Source of the DNA: Achromobacter sp. Bel
GTDB lineage: Bacteria > Pseudomonadota > Gammaproteobacteria > Burkholderiales > Burkholderiaceae_B
Assembly (NCBI RefSeq): GCF_012928505.1
Contig: NZ_JABBJN010000001.1
Location: 231,700 to 295,699, forward strand
Length of the DNA stretch: 64,000 nt
Direction of reading: 5' to 3'
Part shown: piece by piece, positions 1 to 8,906 of the stretch
Layout of the letters: the number at the start of each line of letters is the position of its first letter
How positions within the stretch are numbered: position 1 is the stretch's first letter
Notes under the pieces: model-generated
What the model saw: the letters and a program-made list of their open reading frames with translations, nothing else
Told to the model about the DNA's origin: nothing
The model's database searches: none
Made by a program: the position numbers and the translations under genes

Positions 1-679
1 CCTGATACCCATGCGCTTCCAGCTGCAAGCACCGCAGCACATTGGTGATCTGGCTTCCAAACTCCCGCGTATGCAGCGGATGCCGCCAAATCTCAGCCAG
101 CGGATCAGCCAGCGCCTTGCCTTTATTCTTCCTTAGCACCGACGCCACTTCAGCCTGGCAGCAAGGCACAACCACGATGTACTTCGCCTTCTTCTCCAAC
201 GCAAAGTGAATCGCGTCATCGGTGGCGGTATTGCAAGCGTGCAGGGCGGTCACCACATCAATCGTGGCCGGCAACTTATCCGACGTGATCGACTCCGCCA
301 CAGAGAGATTCAGGAACGACATCCCCTCAAAGCCTAGCCGCTTCGCCAGTTCCTCTGACGACTTCACCAGTTCTTCGCGGGTCTCGATCCCATAAATGTG
401 GGACCCATTCCCGACCGCGTCCTTCTGTTCCTTGAAGAACAGGTCATACAGAATGAACCCGAGATAAGACTTCCCAGCCCCATGATCCGCAAGCGTCACC
501 GCGCCGCGTTCTTGTTGGACGTCTTTCAGCAACGGCTCGATGAACTGGAACAGGTGATAGACCTGTTTGAGTTTCCGGCGGCTGTCCTGGTTCATCTTGC
601 CGTCGCGGGTCAGGATGTGCAGGGCTTTTAGCAGTTCGACGGACTGGCCGGGGCGGATGTCGTGGGTTTTTTCTGACAT
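1..679 (-). CDS. Class I SAM-dependent methyltransferase (Methyltransf_32-like), C-terminus outside window
   Basis: The frame starts with MSEKTHDIRPG at 679 and stays open to base 1, so about 226 residues are seen and the C-terminus lies outside. Residues about 50-65 carry ADHGAGKSYLGF, which resembles the SAM-binding glycine motif of the Methyltransf_32 family (as in GSTCD-like proteins). It is followed by YGIETREELVKSS, where an acidic residue would be expected to bind the ribose. A later VVPCCQAE stretch is also typical of this group. The substrate is unknown; relatives are called putative RNA or small-molecule methyltransferases. It is separated from the next gene (ending at 785) by a terminator, so it is probably its own transcription unit. 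The family call is by eye. Confidence 0.72.
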   Translation of the reverse strand, partial: MSEKTHDIRPGQSVELLKALHILTRDGKMNQDSRRKLKQVYHLFQFIEPLLKDVQQERGAVTLADHGAGKSYLGFILYDLFFKEQKDAVGNGSHIYGIETREELVKSSEELAKRLGFEGMSFLNLSVAESITSDKLPATIDVVTALHACNTATDDAIHFALEKKAKYIVVVPCCQAEVASVLRKNKGKALADPLAEIWRHPLHTREFGSQITNVLRCLQLEAHGYQ

Positions 680-726
680 GGGGAAAGGCAAAGCGCCCCG
701 CGTGGGGCGGGGCGCGTAGAGGCGCG

Positions 727-757
727 AAAAGCGTCAGTTTAACGAAAACGCTGACGC
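727..757 (-). terminator. Rho-independent terminator of the 785-11352 operon
   Basis: Perfect 7-bp arms GCGTCAG (731-737) and CTGACGC (751-757) are followed, reading leftwards on the minus strand, by TTTT (727-730). It lies 28 bases after the stop codon of the last gene of the operon. A second GC-rich repeat near 690-712 could add to termination. Read from sequence only. Confidence 0.6.
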
Positions 758-784
758 GGCCGCAGGGCGGCGGAAAAGCGGGTC

Positions 785-1960
785 TTAGCCTACGGTGGCA
801 AAAACCGGCTCGCCCAGATTCAACATCAAACGATTCGCCCAAGCAAAGATCGCATCCGAGTGCAGCAGATCCAAAATCTCTCCCTCACTCAACCCCACGT
901 CCTTCAATTCCTGAACACTATTCGCGTTCACGTTCGCCTGCGCTTCCGTGATCTGAATCGAGAACTTGCCAATCGCCTGTTCACGCGCATTCGTCCCAGC
1001 GGTGGCCGGGTCTTCGAACACCTGAGCAATCACATCATTGCGCTTAGCCAGCTGCTCAAAGCGCTGCGCATGGACCGATGCGCAGTACACGCATCCATTC
1101 ACGCGCGACACGACCGTCGAGCCCAGCTCGCGTTCCGCACGCGACAGACCACCCGGCGCGTACATGATGGCGTTGAACGCCGCCGAGCGTTGGCGCAGGA
1201 TTTCCGGTTGGTGGACCAGGAACAGGTAGTAGTCCGAGACCTTGGCCTTGGGGTGGCTTTCTTCCAGGACGGCGATTTGTTCCGGGGTGGCGGTGTCGAC
1301 GTTGACGACGTCCAGCCAGGCTTTCCACTCCAGCACTTCGTTGGTGAAGCCGTGGGCCTTGAGAACAGCGCCGGGGGCCGTGGTGCCGGGTTTGGCGGCG
1401 ACCGCACCGGCTTCAGCCGCATTGGCGGGTACCGTCTGGCCTTCGGCCGCTTGCAACGCCATCAAGCCCGCGACCAAGCGCGTTTGGTACGACAGGAAGG
1501 CGATCAGTTGCGACAGGGTGACCACGGCCGGCGTGGAGACGCCTGCCGCCGGCAGGGTCTTCAGGGCGGCTTCGTCGCCTTCGACGGGGTTTTCGATCAG
1601 CTTGCGCGTGAATTCCAACACGGCAGCCAGACGCGGGTTCGCAGCGTCTGCCGGTTTGCCGGATTCTGCGACGGCGATGTCGGCGGGCGCGGCATCCGTT
1701 TCCGCCAGGCGGGCGCGGTAGTGCGAGGCCAACAGCGGCGATGGACTGATGCGGGTGGCGTACAGCGCGACCAGCAGGCGTTCGGCTAGCGACAAGCCGG
1801 GCAGGGCCGGGTCGAACAGGGCGTCGTAGCTGCCTTGCGTGGCGGCGGCGACTTTTTCGCGTTGGTGGCGGACCTCAAAAGTTTTGCTGCCGGGGGTCAG
1901 GCCGACGAGCTTGTCGACCAGATCATTGACGGCGTCATAGACGATGGGTTGTTGTGCCAT
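785..1960 (-). CDS. Two-domain CMD / alkylhydroperoxidase (AhpD-like) protein
   Basis: A 391-residue protein of the carboxymuconolactone decarboxylase/AhpD superfamily. The N-terminal half resembles the Avi_7170-type CMD domain and the C-terminal half the Avi_7169-type alkylhydroperoxidase domain, two families often encoded as separate neighbours; here they are fused. The C-terminal half has the redox motif Cys290-x2-Cys293-x3-His297 (GCVYCASVH), the AhpD active-site pattern, so peroxide reduction is plausible. The N-terminal half has no such pair. It is the last gene of the operon, 24 bases after the acyl hydrolase, so it may detoxify peroxide made by the flavin monooxygenase at the operon start. 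The family is clear; the physiological substrate is not. Confidence 0.82.
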   Translation of the reverse strand: MAQQPIVYDAVNDLVDKLVGLTPGSKTFEVRHQREKVAAATQGSYDALFDPALPGLSLAERLLVALYATRISPSPLLASHYRARLAETDAAPADIAVAESGKPADAANPRLAAVLEFTRKLIENPVEGDEAALKTLPAAGVSTPAVVTLSQLIAFLSYQTRLVAGLMALQAAEGQTVPANAAEAGAVAAKPGTTAPGAVLKAHGFTNEVLEWKAWLDVVNVDTATPEQIAVLEESHPKAKVSDYYLFLVHQPEILRQRSAAFNAIMYAPGGLSRAERELGSTVVSRVNGCVYCASVHAQRFEQLAKRNDVIAQVFEDPATAGTNAREQAIGKFSIQITEAQANVNANSVQELKDVGLSEGEILDLLHSDAIFAWANRLMLNLGEPVFATVG

Positions 1961-1984
1961 GGGGATGTTCTCCTTGGTGTCTGA

Positions 1985-3340
1985 TCAGCCGGCGTTGCCG
2001 GAAGTGCTTGCTGAATGTGCACGACCCGAATCCGCGCCAGCCGAAGCCGCCCGGGCCTTCACCGCCGCGTCCAAAAATTTCTTCACGCCTTCCCACGATT
2101 CCTGGTCGGCGCGCGCGTTGTCTTTGGGGTTGCCGCCGCTGGTGCTGATCTTGCCCGACACGGGGTGGGCGTAGACGAGCTGGGTGGTGGGCACGTACGG
2201 GAACAGGATCGAGTGGCCGCCGTTCTCGTAGTCCAGCCATTCGACAGGGTACGGGTGTTTCACTTCGACCAGCTTGTCCTGCACCATCTTCGAGTACAGG
2301 CTTGACGGCCAGGACCCGTCGTCGGTGCCGGACAGCAGCATGACCGGGCCTTCGATGTCTTCCACGCGAATGCGGGCGCGGGCGACGGCGTTGGGGTCTT
2401 GCAGCGCGGTCAGGATGGCTTTCTCGTGACGATGGGGCGATGGGCCTTCGTCAAACGGCGCCCAGGTGGCCGTACGGTTGTTTTCCCAGACGTGGGGGAT
2501 GGGCTTGCCGCCCAGCAACCACGTCGGGCCTTCGCGGCCGATCTTGGGGTCGCAGGCGTTCTGGCCGCTGTGGACGACGGCGCCAGGTACGTAGGCGACG
2601 ACGGCGGACACTTCCTTGGGGAATGTGGCGCCCAGCAGCAGCACCAGTTCACCGCCGCGCGATTGGCCGCTGATGGCGACGAAGTCGTGTTTCGGCTGAA
2701 CCTTGGACCGCAGCCAGCGCAGGCCGGTCTGGAAGTATTCCAGCGGGGTGTTCGAGATGTAATCCGACAGACCCGGCGCTTTGAAGTAGGCCAGCGCAAA
2801 GGCGGCGTAGCCGCGCGATGCATACAGCGCCGCGCGCGGTTCGTTGATGCCGCCGCCGGACCCGTTCAGGATCATGACGGCGGGGTGCGAACCGGGCTTG
2901 CTGCCTGCCGGCAGGTACAGCGTGCCGACCAGGCCTTCTTCGCGGACTTCGTGGCGGGTGACGCCGTCCAGCGCCAGCCGTTGCGTGAAGCTGGCTTGCG
3001 CTTGTGCGCCGGCCACGCGGGCGACCACGTCGGTCACCAAGGCGTCCGTCACCGGGTGGTTGAAGTGTTCGCGGCTGGGCGAGTCCACGGGCGACTGCGA
3101 CCAGATCAGGCCCATGGGGGCCAGACCGGTGTAGTCGCCCGAGACGGGCGCGTCGCGGGTCAGGTCGACGACGCCGTCGTCGCCTGCCGTGTAGGCGGCC
3201 TGGGCTTGCCAGAGCACGCCGTTGCGGCGGGTCAGGGCGGTGATCTCCACCGTCTGGCCGGGTTCGACGTGTTCAACCCGGATCTGGCGCGGCACGTCGA
3301 TCAGGGCGTCCGCGGGGGTGATGGTTAAGGTCGGCACCAT
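1985..3340 (-). CDS. Acyl-CoA thioesterase / BAAT-family alpha/beta hydrolase
   Basis: 451 residues with the two-domain plan of the bile acid-CoA:amino acid N-acyltransferase / acyl-CoA thioesterase family: an N-terminal beta-sandwich (about 1-140, starting LTITPADALIDVP) and a C-terminal alpha/beta hydrolase domain. The nucleophile elbow GQSRGG puts Ser227 as the catalytic serine; His376 in NGGHSILFP is the likely catalytic histidine, and an Asp in SGTDDGSW the likely acid. Eukaryotic BAAT has Cys as nucleophile; a Ser, as here, fits hydrolysis rather than amidation. The start lies 4 bases after the stop of the binding-protein gene, so the two are co-translated. It probably cleaves an acyl thioester, ester or amide of the imported substrate. 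Confidence 0.82.
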   Translation of the reverse strand: MVPTLTITPADALIDVPRQIRVEHVEPGQTVEITALTRRNGVLWQAQAAYTAGDDGVVDLTRDAPVSGDYTGLAPMGLIWSQSPVDSPSREHFNHPVTDALVTDVVARVAGAQAQASFTQRLALDGVTRHEVREEGLVGTLYLPAGSKPGSHPAVMILNGSGGGINEPRAALYASRGYAAFALAYFKAPGLSDYISNTPLEYFQTGLRWLRSKVQPKHDFVAISGQSRGGELVLLLGATFPKEVSAVVAYVPGAVVHSGQNACDPKIGREGPTWLLGGKPIPHVWENNRTATWAPFDEGPSPHRHEKAILTALQDPNAVARARIRVEDIEGPVMLLSGTDDGSWPSSLYSKMVQDKLVEVKHPYPVEWLDYENGGHSILFPYVPTTQLVYAHPVSGKISTSGGNPKDNARADQESWEGVKKFLDAAVKARAASAGADSGRAHSASTSGNAG

Positions 3341-3344
3341 GGCT

Positions 3345-4916
3345 TTACTTGCCCGCGTCCTTGGTGACCATCATGGCGGCCGTGCGGTCGCTGGTCATCG
3401 GCGTCACCTTCAGGCCCTTCTTGGTGGCCCAGATGTTCTTGTAGTGGAACAGCGGGATGATGCCGACGTCGTCCGACACCAGCTTGACCGAGTCGCGCAG
3501 GATGGCTTCACGCTTGGCCACATCGAATTCCGAGGTGGATTGTTCCAGCGCGGCATCCACCTTGGGGTTGGTGTAGTGGCCCCAGTTGGAAGCGCCCAGG
3601 CCCTTCTTGGCGTCGACGGTGGCCAGGATGTTGACCAGCGCGTAGCTGGCTTCACCCGTGCCGTTGCCCCATGCCAGCATGCTGACGGCGAATTCGTTCT
3701 TGTTGGCGCGGCCCGAATACACGGCCCACGGCACGACTTCCACTTGGGTCTTCACGCCGACGCGGGTCCAGAACTGCGCAACCGCCTGGGCGGTTTCCGG
3801 GCCTTGCGGGTAGCGGTCGTTGGGCACGTGCATGGTCAGCTTGAAGCCGTCGGGAAAGCCCGCTTCGGCCAACAGCTTCTTGGCTTGCGCGACGTCGTTG
3901 GGGATGTCTTTGACGTCGGGGTTGTAGCCGAAGGTGCCCTTGGGCATCCACTGGTTGGCTTCGGTCGCCGCGCCTTGCAGGATGCGGTCAGAAATCGCCT
4001 TGCGGTTGATGGCCAGGTTCAGCGCTTGGCGCACGCGCAGGTCCAGCAGCGGGTTCTTGTCCAGCGGCTTGCCGTTGTTGTCGGTGATGTACTGGTTGGG
4101 CGCGGGGTTGAAGCTGGGTTGCAGGATCATGACGCGCAGGCCGTCGTACGGGTACACCGAGATGTTCGGGGCCTTTTGCAGCTTGGCCAGGTCCGACACG
4201 GACACCTTGTCGATCACGTCCACATCGCCCGCCAACAGGGCGGCGGTGCGGGAGGCGGCGTTGTTGATGTAGCGGTAGTTGACCTTGTCCCAGGTGGCTT
4301 TGTCGCCCCAGTAGCCGTCGTTGCGTTCCATGATGACGCGGTCGCCCGGCGTGTAGGACACGAACTTGTAGGGGCCGGTGCCGACCATGGCTTTGCCCGA
4401 GTTGTAGTCTTCGGTGGTGGACTTTTCACCGACGTGCTTGCTGACGACGTGCACCGACGCCAGGTTCAGCGGCAGGTCGGGGTTGGGGGCCTTGGTCTTG
4501 ACGATCAGCGTCAGCGGGTCCTTGGCGGTCATCGTGTCGATGGTGCGCAGGTAGCCGGCATAAGTAGCCACGCTGCCCGGCACGGCGCGCGCGCGGGTGT
4601 AGGAATAGATCAGGTCGTCGGCGGTGAACGGCGTGCCGTCTTGCCACTTGACGCCTTCACGCAGCTTGAATTCCCAGGTGGTGGAGTCCAGCGGTTTCCA
4701 GCTGACGGCCAGGCCCGGTTGCAGCTTGTTCCACTTGTTCTCGATCAGCAGGTCCCAGAAGTGCAGGGCCACCGAGCGGTCGCCGGCGTGGTTGTTCAAC
4801 TGCGGGTCCAGGGACGACAACGGGTCGGCGAAACCGATCGACAGGTTGTCGGCGGACGCGGCGGCAGAGGCGCCCAGGATGGCGGCGGTCAGGGTCGAGA
4901 GAATCAGGCGTTTCAT
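3345..4916 (-). CDS. Periplasmic substrate-binding protein of peptide/opine-type ABC transporter (SBP_bac_5)
   Basis: Family 5 extracellular solute-binding protein (DppA/OppA-like). I place the start at 4916 (MKRLILSTLTAAILG), not at the more upstream Met (4985), because a typical Sec signal peptide with cleavage after ASAAASA begins there and AAGGA lies 8 bases ahead of it. The mature protein is about 500 residues, normal for the family; it shows ADNLSIGFADPLSSLDPQLNN near its N-terminus and LREGVKWQDGTPFTADDL, the signature region. It delivers ligand to the two permeases and two ATPases encoded upstream. An 84-base gap separates it from the ATPase, which could allow differential expression of the binding protein. 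Confidence 0.9.
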   Translation of the reverse strand: MKRLILSTLTAAILGASAAASADNLSIGFADPLSSLDPQLNNHAGDRSVALHFWDLLIENKWNKLQPGLAVSWKPLDSTTWEFKLREGVKWQDGTPFTADDLIYSYTRARAVPGSVATYAGYLRTIDTMTAKDPLTLIVKTKAPNPDLPLNLASVHVVSKHVGEKSTTEDYNSGKAMVGTGPYKFVSYTPGDRVIMERNDGYWGDKATWDKVNYRYINNAASRTAALLAGDVDVIDKVSVSDLAKLQKAPNISVYPYDGLRVMILQPSFNPAPNQYITDNNGKPLDKNPLLDLRVRQALNLAINRKAISDRILQGAATEANQWMPKGTFGYNPDVKDIPNDVAQAKKLLAEAGFPDGFKLTMHVPNDRYPQGPETAQAVAQFWTRVGVKTQVEVVPWAVYSGRANKNEFAVSMLAWGNGTGEASYALVNILATVDAKKGLGASNWGHYTNPKVDAALEQSTSEFDVAKREAILRDSVKLVSDDVGIIPLFHYKNIWATKKGLKVTPMTSDRTAAMMVTKDAGK

Positions 4917-5000
4917 GTTCGGGGTCCTTGGTAGGGAGGGAACGAGGGGTAAGTGTTTCGAAGACGGCGTTGTGTTCAATGACAACGCCGCCGATCCGGT

Positions 5001-6017
5001 TCAGGCCATGTCGTTCAAATGACAGGCGCTTAAATGGTTGATGGCGATTCCCTTCAAGGTGGGAACCTCGGTCTTGCAGCGCGGCATCGCATGCGGACAT
5101 CGCGGATGGAAATGGCAGCCGCCGGGCGGGTTCAGCGGGCTGGGGATCTCGCCCTTGATCGCGGTAAAGATCTTGTGGCGCGATTTCAGGCTGGGAATTT
5201 CCGCCAGCAGGGCTTGCGTGTACGGGTGGTTGGGGCGCTGGAACACTTCGTCCACGGTGGCCGTTTCCACGACGCGGCCCAGGTACATGATGACGACGCG
5301 GTCGGACAGGTGCTCCACCACGCCCAGGTCATGGCTGATGAACAGGTACGTCAGGTTCAGTTCTTCGCGCAGGTCCATGAAAAGATTCAGGATCTGCGCC
5401 TGGATCGACACGTCCAGCGCGGCCACGGCTTCGTCGCAGACCAGCATGGACGGCTGCACGGCCAACGCGCGGGCGATGCCGATGCGCTGGCGTTGGCCGC
5501 CGCTGAACTGGTGCGGATAGCGTTGGCGCAGCGCGGGGTCCAGACCGGCGCGTTCCAGTTGGGCGCTGACGTAGTCGTCAAAGCCCGCGTTGTCGACCAG
5601 GCCGTGGATGCGGGCCGCTTCGCCGACGATCTCGTCCACGCGCAGGCGCGGGTTGAGGCTGGCGTACGGGTCCTGGAAAATCATCTGCACGGACAGGCGG
5701 GCGGCGTGGGCGGCGGTGGACGTCATGTCTTCACGGCGCACGCCGTTGATGCGGACTTCACCGCCCGACGGCGTCAACAAGCCTGCGGCGATACGGCCCA
5801 GCGTGGACTTGCCGCAGCCGGATTCCCCGACCAGGCCGACGACTTCGCCGGGGTTCACGATCAGGTCCACGTGATCGACGGCGCGCGTGATGGCGGGCGG
5901 CTTGGACAGGCCCAGCTTTTGCATGGCACGGCCGGCGGGGCCGACCTTTCTTTCGCCAAAGCGCTTGCTGACTTGCGCCAGGTCAATGAGCGGGGTGGGG
6001 GCGGCGGATACAGTCAT
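5001..6017 (-). CDS. Oligopeptide/dipeptide-type ABC transporter ATP-binding protein (OppF/DppF-like)
   Basis: 338-residue ATPase. It shows Walker A GESGCGKST, the signature FSGGQRQRIGIARAL, Walker B MLVCDEAVAALDV, a switch histidine in FISHDLGVVEHL, and the C-terminal oligopeptide/dipeptide extension with conserved cysteines (CHFHPRCPHAMPRCK), where OppD/F-type subunits bind an Fe-S cluster in some members. The Walker B Glu falls in CDEAVAALD, so it should be catalytically intact. Its start overlaps the stop of the preceding ATPase by ATGA (6014-6017), meaning coupled translation. It pairs with the 6014-7024 subunit as the heterodimeric motor. Confidence 0.92.
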   Translation of the reverse strand: MTVSAAPTPLIDLAQVSKRFGERKVGPAGRAMQKLGLSKPPAITRAVDHVDLIVNPGEVVGLVGESGCGKSTLGRIAAGLLTPSGGEVRINGVRREDMTSTAAHAARLSVQMIFQDPYASLNPRLRVDEIVGEAARIHGLVDNAGFDDYVSAQLERAGLDPALRQRYPHQFSGGQRQRIGIARALAVQPSMLVCDEAVAALDVSIQAQILNLFMDLREELNLTYLFISHDLGVVEHLSDRVVIMYLGRVVETATVDEVFQRPNHPYTQALLAEIPSLKSRHKIFTAIKGEIPSPLNPPGGCHFHPRCPHAMPRCKTEVPTLKGIAINHLSACHLNDMA

Positions 6018-7024
6018 GCCGTCACCTCGTTGTGGATCTGGATGGTCGGATGGAAACAGCGCACGTCGTGTTCGGGCAAGGCTTGTGTGATGCCGGGTTG
6101 CTGGCCACAGGCGGCGGTCGCGCGCGCGCAGCGCGCGGAAAACGCACAGCCGGCGGGCAGGTGCAGCAGGTTGGGCGTCATGCCGGGAATCTGGCGCAGG
6201 CGCTGCCCGCGCTGGTTGTTGCTCGGCAAGCTGTCGATCAGGCCCACCGTGTAGGGATGCTGCGGACGGTCCAGCACGTCGTCGACCTTGCCGTGTTCGA
6301 CGATGCGGCCGGCGTACATCACGGCCACGTCGTCGGCCAGACCCGCCACCACGGACAGATCATGCGTGATCCAGATCAGGCTGGTGCCGTGTTGCTGCGC
6401 CAGCTTCTGCACTTCGGACAGGATTTGCGCCTGGATGGTGACGTCCAGGGCGGTCGTCGGCTCATCCGCGATGATCAGGTCGGGGCGGTGCAGCATGGCA
6501 ATGGCAATCGCCACGCGCTGGCGCATGCCGCCCGACAACTGGTGCGGGTAGGCCAACAGGCGCTCTTCCGGGCTGGGAATGCCCATCATGCCCAGCGTGT
6601 CGCGGGCCAGCGTGCGGGCTTGAGCCTTGCTCATCTTGTTGTGGGCGCGCACCGTTTCGATCATTTGCACGTCCACCCGCAAGACGGGGTTCAGCGTCAT
6701 CATCGGATCCTGGAAGATCATGGCGATGCGGTTGCCCTGCAACTTGCGCAGTTCGCGGGGCGACAGCTTGGTCAGGTCGCGGCCCTGGAACAGGACTTCG
6801 CCGCCGACGATGCGGCCGGGCGCGTCCACCAGGCCCATGATGGAAAAGCCGGTGACGGATTTGCCCGAGCCGGATTCGCCGACCAGGCCCAGGATCTTGC
6901 CGCGCTCCAGCGTGAACGACACGTCGTCCACGGCGGGCAGCACGCCCGCGCGGGTATGGAAGTGGGTGCGCAGGTTGCGCACCTCAAGCGTGGCCGGCGC
7001 GCCGGTGGCGGTGCGGTCGGTCAT
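6014..7024 (-). CDS. Oligopeptide/dipeptide-type ABC transporter ATP-binding protein (OppD/DppD-like)
   Basis: The frame is open to 7411, but the start is at 7024 ([18 protein letters not shown]): everything upstream is the shadow of the permease gene, and ATGA at 7021-7024 overlaps that gene's stop. The 336-residue product has Walker [12 protein letters not shown], signature [15 protein letters not shown], Walker [14 protein letters not shown] and H-loop [12 protein letters not shown], with the C-terminal Cys-containing tail ([15 protein letters not shown]) of the OppD/F class. It energises import together with the 5001-6017 subunit. Confidence 0.91.
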   Translation of the reverse strand: MTDRTATGAPATLEVRNLRTHFHTRAGVLPAVDDVSFTLERGKILGLVGESGSGKSVTGFSIMGLVDAPGRIVGGEVLFQGRDLTKLSPRELRKLQGNRIAMIFQDPMMTLNPVLRVDVQMIETVRAHNKMSKAQARTLARDTLGMMGIPSPEERLLAYPHQLSGGMRQRVAIAIAMLHRPDLIIADEPTTALDVTIQAQILSEVQKLAQQHGTSLIWITHDLSVVAGLADDVAVMYAGRIVEHGKVDDVLDRPQHPYTVGLIDSLPSNNQRGQRLRQIPGMTPNLLHLPAGCAFSARCARATAACGQQPGITQALPEHDVRCFHPTIQIHNEVTA

Positions 7025-7935
7025 TTGTGGGTCCTCGGGTTCAGCACGTCGCGCAGGCGGTCGCCCACCAGGTTGATGGCGACGATGGTGATCAGCAGCG
7101 CGATGCCGGGGTAGAAGCTGATCCAGTATTCGCCGGACAGCATGTATTGAAAGCCGTTGGAAATCAGCAGGCCCAGCGACGGTTCCGTCACGGGTACGCC
7201 CAGGCCCAGGAAGCTCAAGGTGGCTTCCAAGGTGATGGCGCGGGCGATCTGCAGGGTGCCGATCACGATCAGCGGCGGCAGGCAGTTGGGCAGGATGTGC
7301 TTCAACATGATCCGCCAGTTGGGAATGTCCAGGCAGCGGGCGGCTTCCACGTATTCGCGGCGGCGTTCCACCAGGGCCTGGCCGCGCGCGGTGCGGGCGT
7401 AGTAGGCCCATTCCAGGATCACCAGCGTCAGCACCACGTTGCCGACGCCCTTGCCCAGATAGGCCAGGATCATCATGGCCACCAGGATCGACGGGAACGA
7501 CAGGATCAGGTCGACCAGGCGCATGATGATGGCATCGACCTTGCCGCCTGCGTAGGCGGCCAGCAGGCCCAGCAGCGTGCCGACGATGCCGGCGATCACG
7601 GCCGAACCCACGCCCACCATCAGGCTGATGCGCAGGCCGTACAGAATGCCCGACAGCAGGTCGCGGCCCTGGCCGTCGGTGCCCAGCCAGTAATGGAAGG
7701 TGTCCAGCCCATTCATGGACCCGGGCGGCATGCGGGAATCCAGCACGTCTATCTGCAAGAGGTCATACGGGTTCTGCGGCGAGATCCAGGGCGCGAAGAT
7801 GGCGGCCAGGATCAGCAGGGTGGCGATGACCAGCCCGAACACCGCCGTCTTGGACGACAGGAATTCGGTCAGGTTACGGCGCCAGGGCGATTCGCGGCGC
7901 AGGGCGGGCGCTTGGGAAGTCGAAGCGGTGCTCAT
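7021..7935 (-). CDS. Peptide-type ABC transporter permease (OppC/DppC-like)
   Basis: 304-residue inner-membrane protein with an N-terminal cytoplasmic extension, a first membrane helix (AVFGLVIATLLILAAIFAP), a large periplasmic segment and five more predicted helices. The EAA loop that docks the ATPase is visible as EAARCLDIPNWRIMLKHILPN. It has the OppC_N domain plan. Start and stop codons both overlap neighbours by 4 bases (7932-7935 and 7021-7024). It forms the channel with the 7932-8906 permease. Confidence 0.91.
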   Translation of the reverse strand: MSTASTSQAPALRRESPWRRNLTEFLSSKTAVFGLVIATLLILAAIFAPWISPQNPYDLLQIDVLDSRMPPGSMNGLDTFHYWLGTDGQGRDLLSGILYGLRISLMVGVGSAVIAGIVGTLLGLLAAYAGGKVDAIIMRLVDLILSFPSILVAMMILAYLGKGVGNVVLTLVILEWAYYARTARGQALVERRREYVEAARCLDIPNWRIMLKHILPNCLPPLIVIGTLQIARAITLEATLSFLGLGVPVTEPSLGLLISNGFQYMLSGEYWISFYPGIALLITIVAINLVGDRLRDVLNPRTHK

Positions 7936-8906
7936 GCCGAGCCCTCCAGCCGTACCCGGGGGTCCAGCACTTTATAAAGAATGTCCACGATCAGGTTCAG
8001 CGTCACGAACAGGCACACGACCACGATCAGATAGGCCACGATGACGGGGCGGTCCAGCGCGTTCAGGCTGTCCAGGATCAGCTTGCCGGCGCCGGGCCAG
8101 GAAAAGATGCTTTCCGTGATGACGGCAAACGCAATGGTCGAACCCAGCTCCAGGCCCAGCACGGTGACCAGTGGGATCATCGTGTTGCGCAACACGTGCA
8201 CACAGACCACGCGGAACGGCGACAGGCCCTTGGCGCGGGCGAACTTCACGAAGTCCAGCGGAATCACGTCGCGCACGCCGGCACGCGTCAGGCGGATCAC
8301 CAAAGAGATCTTGAACAGCGACAGGTTCAGCGCGGGCAGGATCAGGTGGCGCCAGCCATCGGCTGTCAGCCACGACCACTGGAATCCCAGGAATTCCACC
8401 GTCTGGCCGCGGCCGCTGGCGGGCAGCCAGCCCAGCGACACGCTGAACGTCATGATCAGCATCAGCGCCACCCAGAAGGTGGGCAAGGAAAAGCCGACGA
8501 TGCTGCCGGCCATGATCATCTTGGAAAAGCGGCTGTCGGGGTACAGGCCAGCGATCAAACCCAGCGGCAGGCCGACGATGACGGCCAGGCCCAGGGCGCT
8601 GATCGCCAGTTCCAGCGTGGCGGGCAGGCGCTGGATCACCAGTTCGATGGCGGGGATGTTGTAGACGAAACTATTGCCCAGGTTGCCGTGCAGCGCCCCG
8701 TTCAAAAAGCCCAGGTACTGTTGCCACAACGGTTTGTCCAGGCCCAGTTCCGCGATGATGCGGGCGCGGTCCACCTGGTCCACGTCCTGGCCGATCAGGA
8801 TGTCCACGGGGTTGCCGATGGCGTGCAGGCCCACGAAGACGATCAGCGTCATCAAGAAAACAACCACGACGGCTTGCGCCACGCGGCGTAGCAACCAGCC
8901 GGTCAT
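7932..8906 (-). CDS. Peptide-type ABC transporter permease (OppB/DppB-like)
   Basis: I choose 8906 (MTGWLLRRVAQAVVVVF) as start, since ATGA at 8903-8906 overlaps the stop of the flavin monooxygenase and the hydrophobic first helix begins directly after it; the open frame reaches 8957. The 324-residue product has the six-helix OppB layout with the long periplasmic loop after helix 1 (VDILIGQDVDQVDRARI) and the EAA motif region (FARAKGLSPFRVVCVHVLRN). It partners the OppC-like permease encoded next. Confidence 0.91.
   Translation of the reverse strand: MTGWLLRRVAQAVVVVFLMTLIVFVGLHAIGNPVDILIGQDVDQVDRARIIAELGLDKPLWQQYLGFLNGALHGNLGNSFVYNIPAIELVIQRLPATLELAISALGLAVIVGLPLGLIAGLYPDSRFSKMIMAGSIVGFSLPTFWVALMLIMTFSVSLGWLPASGRGQTVEFLGFQWSWLTADGWRHLILPALNLSLFKISLVIRLTRAGVRDVIPLDFVKFARAKGLSPFRVVCVHVLRNTMIPLVTVLGLELGSTIAFAVITESIFSWPGAGKLILDSLNALDRPVIVAYLIVVVCLFVTLNLIVDILYKVLDPRVRLEGSA

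Noticed and set aside
3222..4934. 570-codon plus-strand open frame
   Set aside because: It is antisense to the ABC binding-protein gene; high GC makes long antisense frames common, and its sequence has no signal or domain pattern.
6014..7411. Long N-terminal extension of the OppD-like ATPase
   Set aside because: The extension is the permease gene read out of frame; ATGA coupling fixes the start at 7024.
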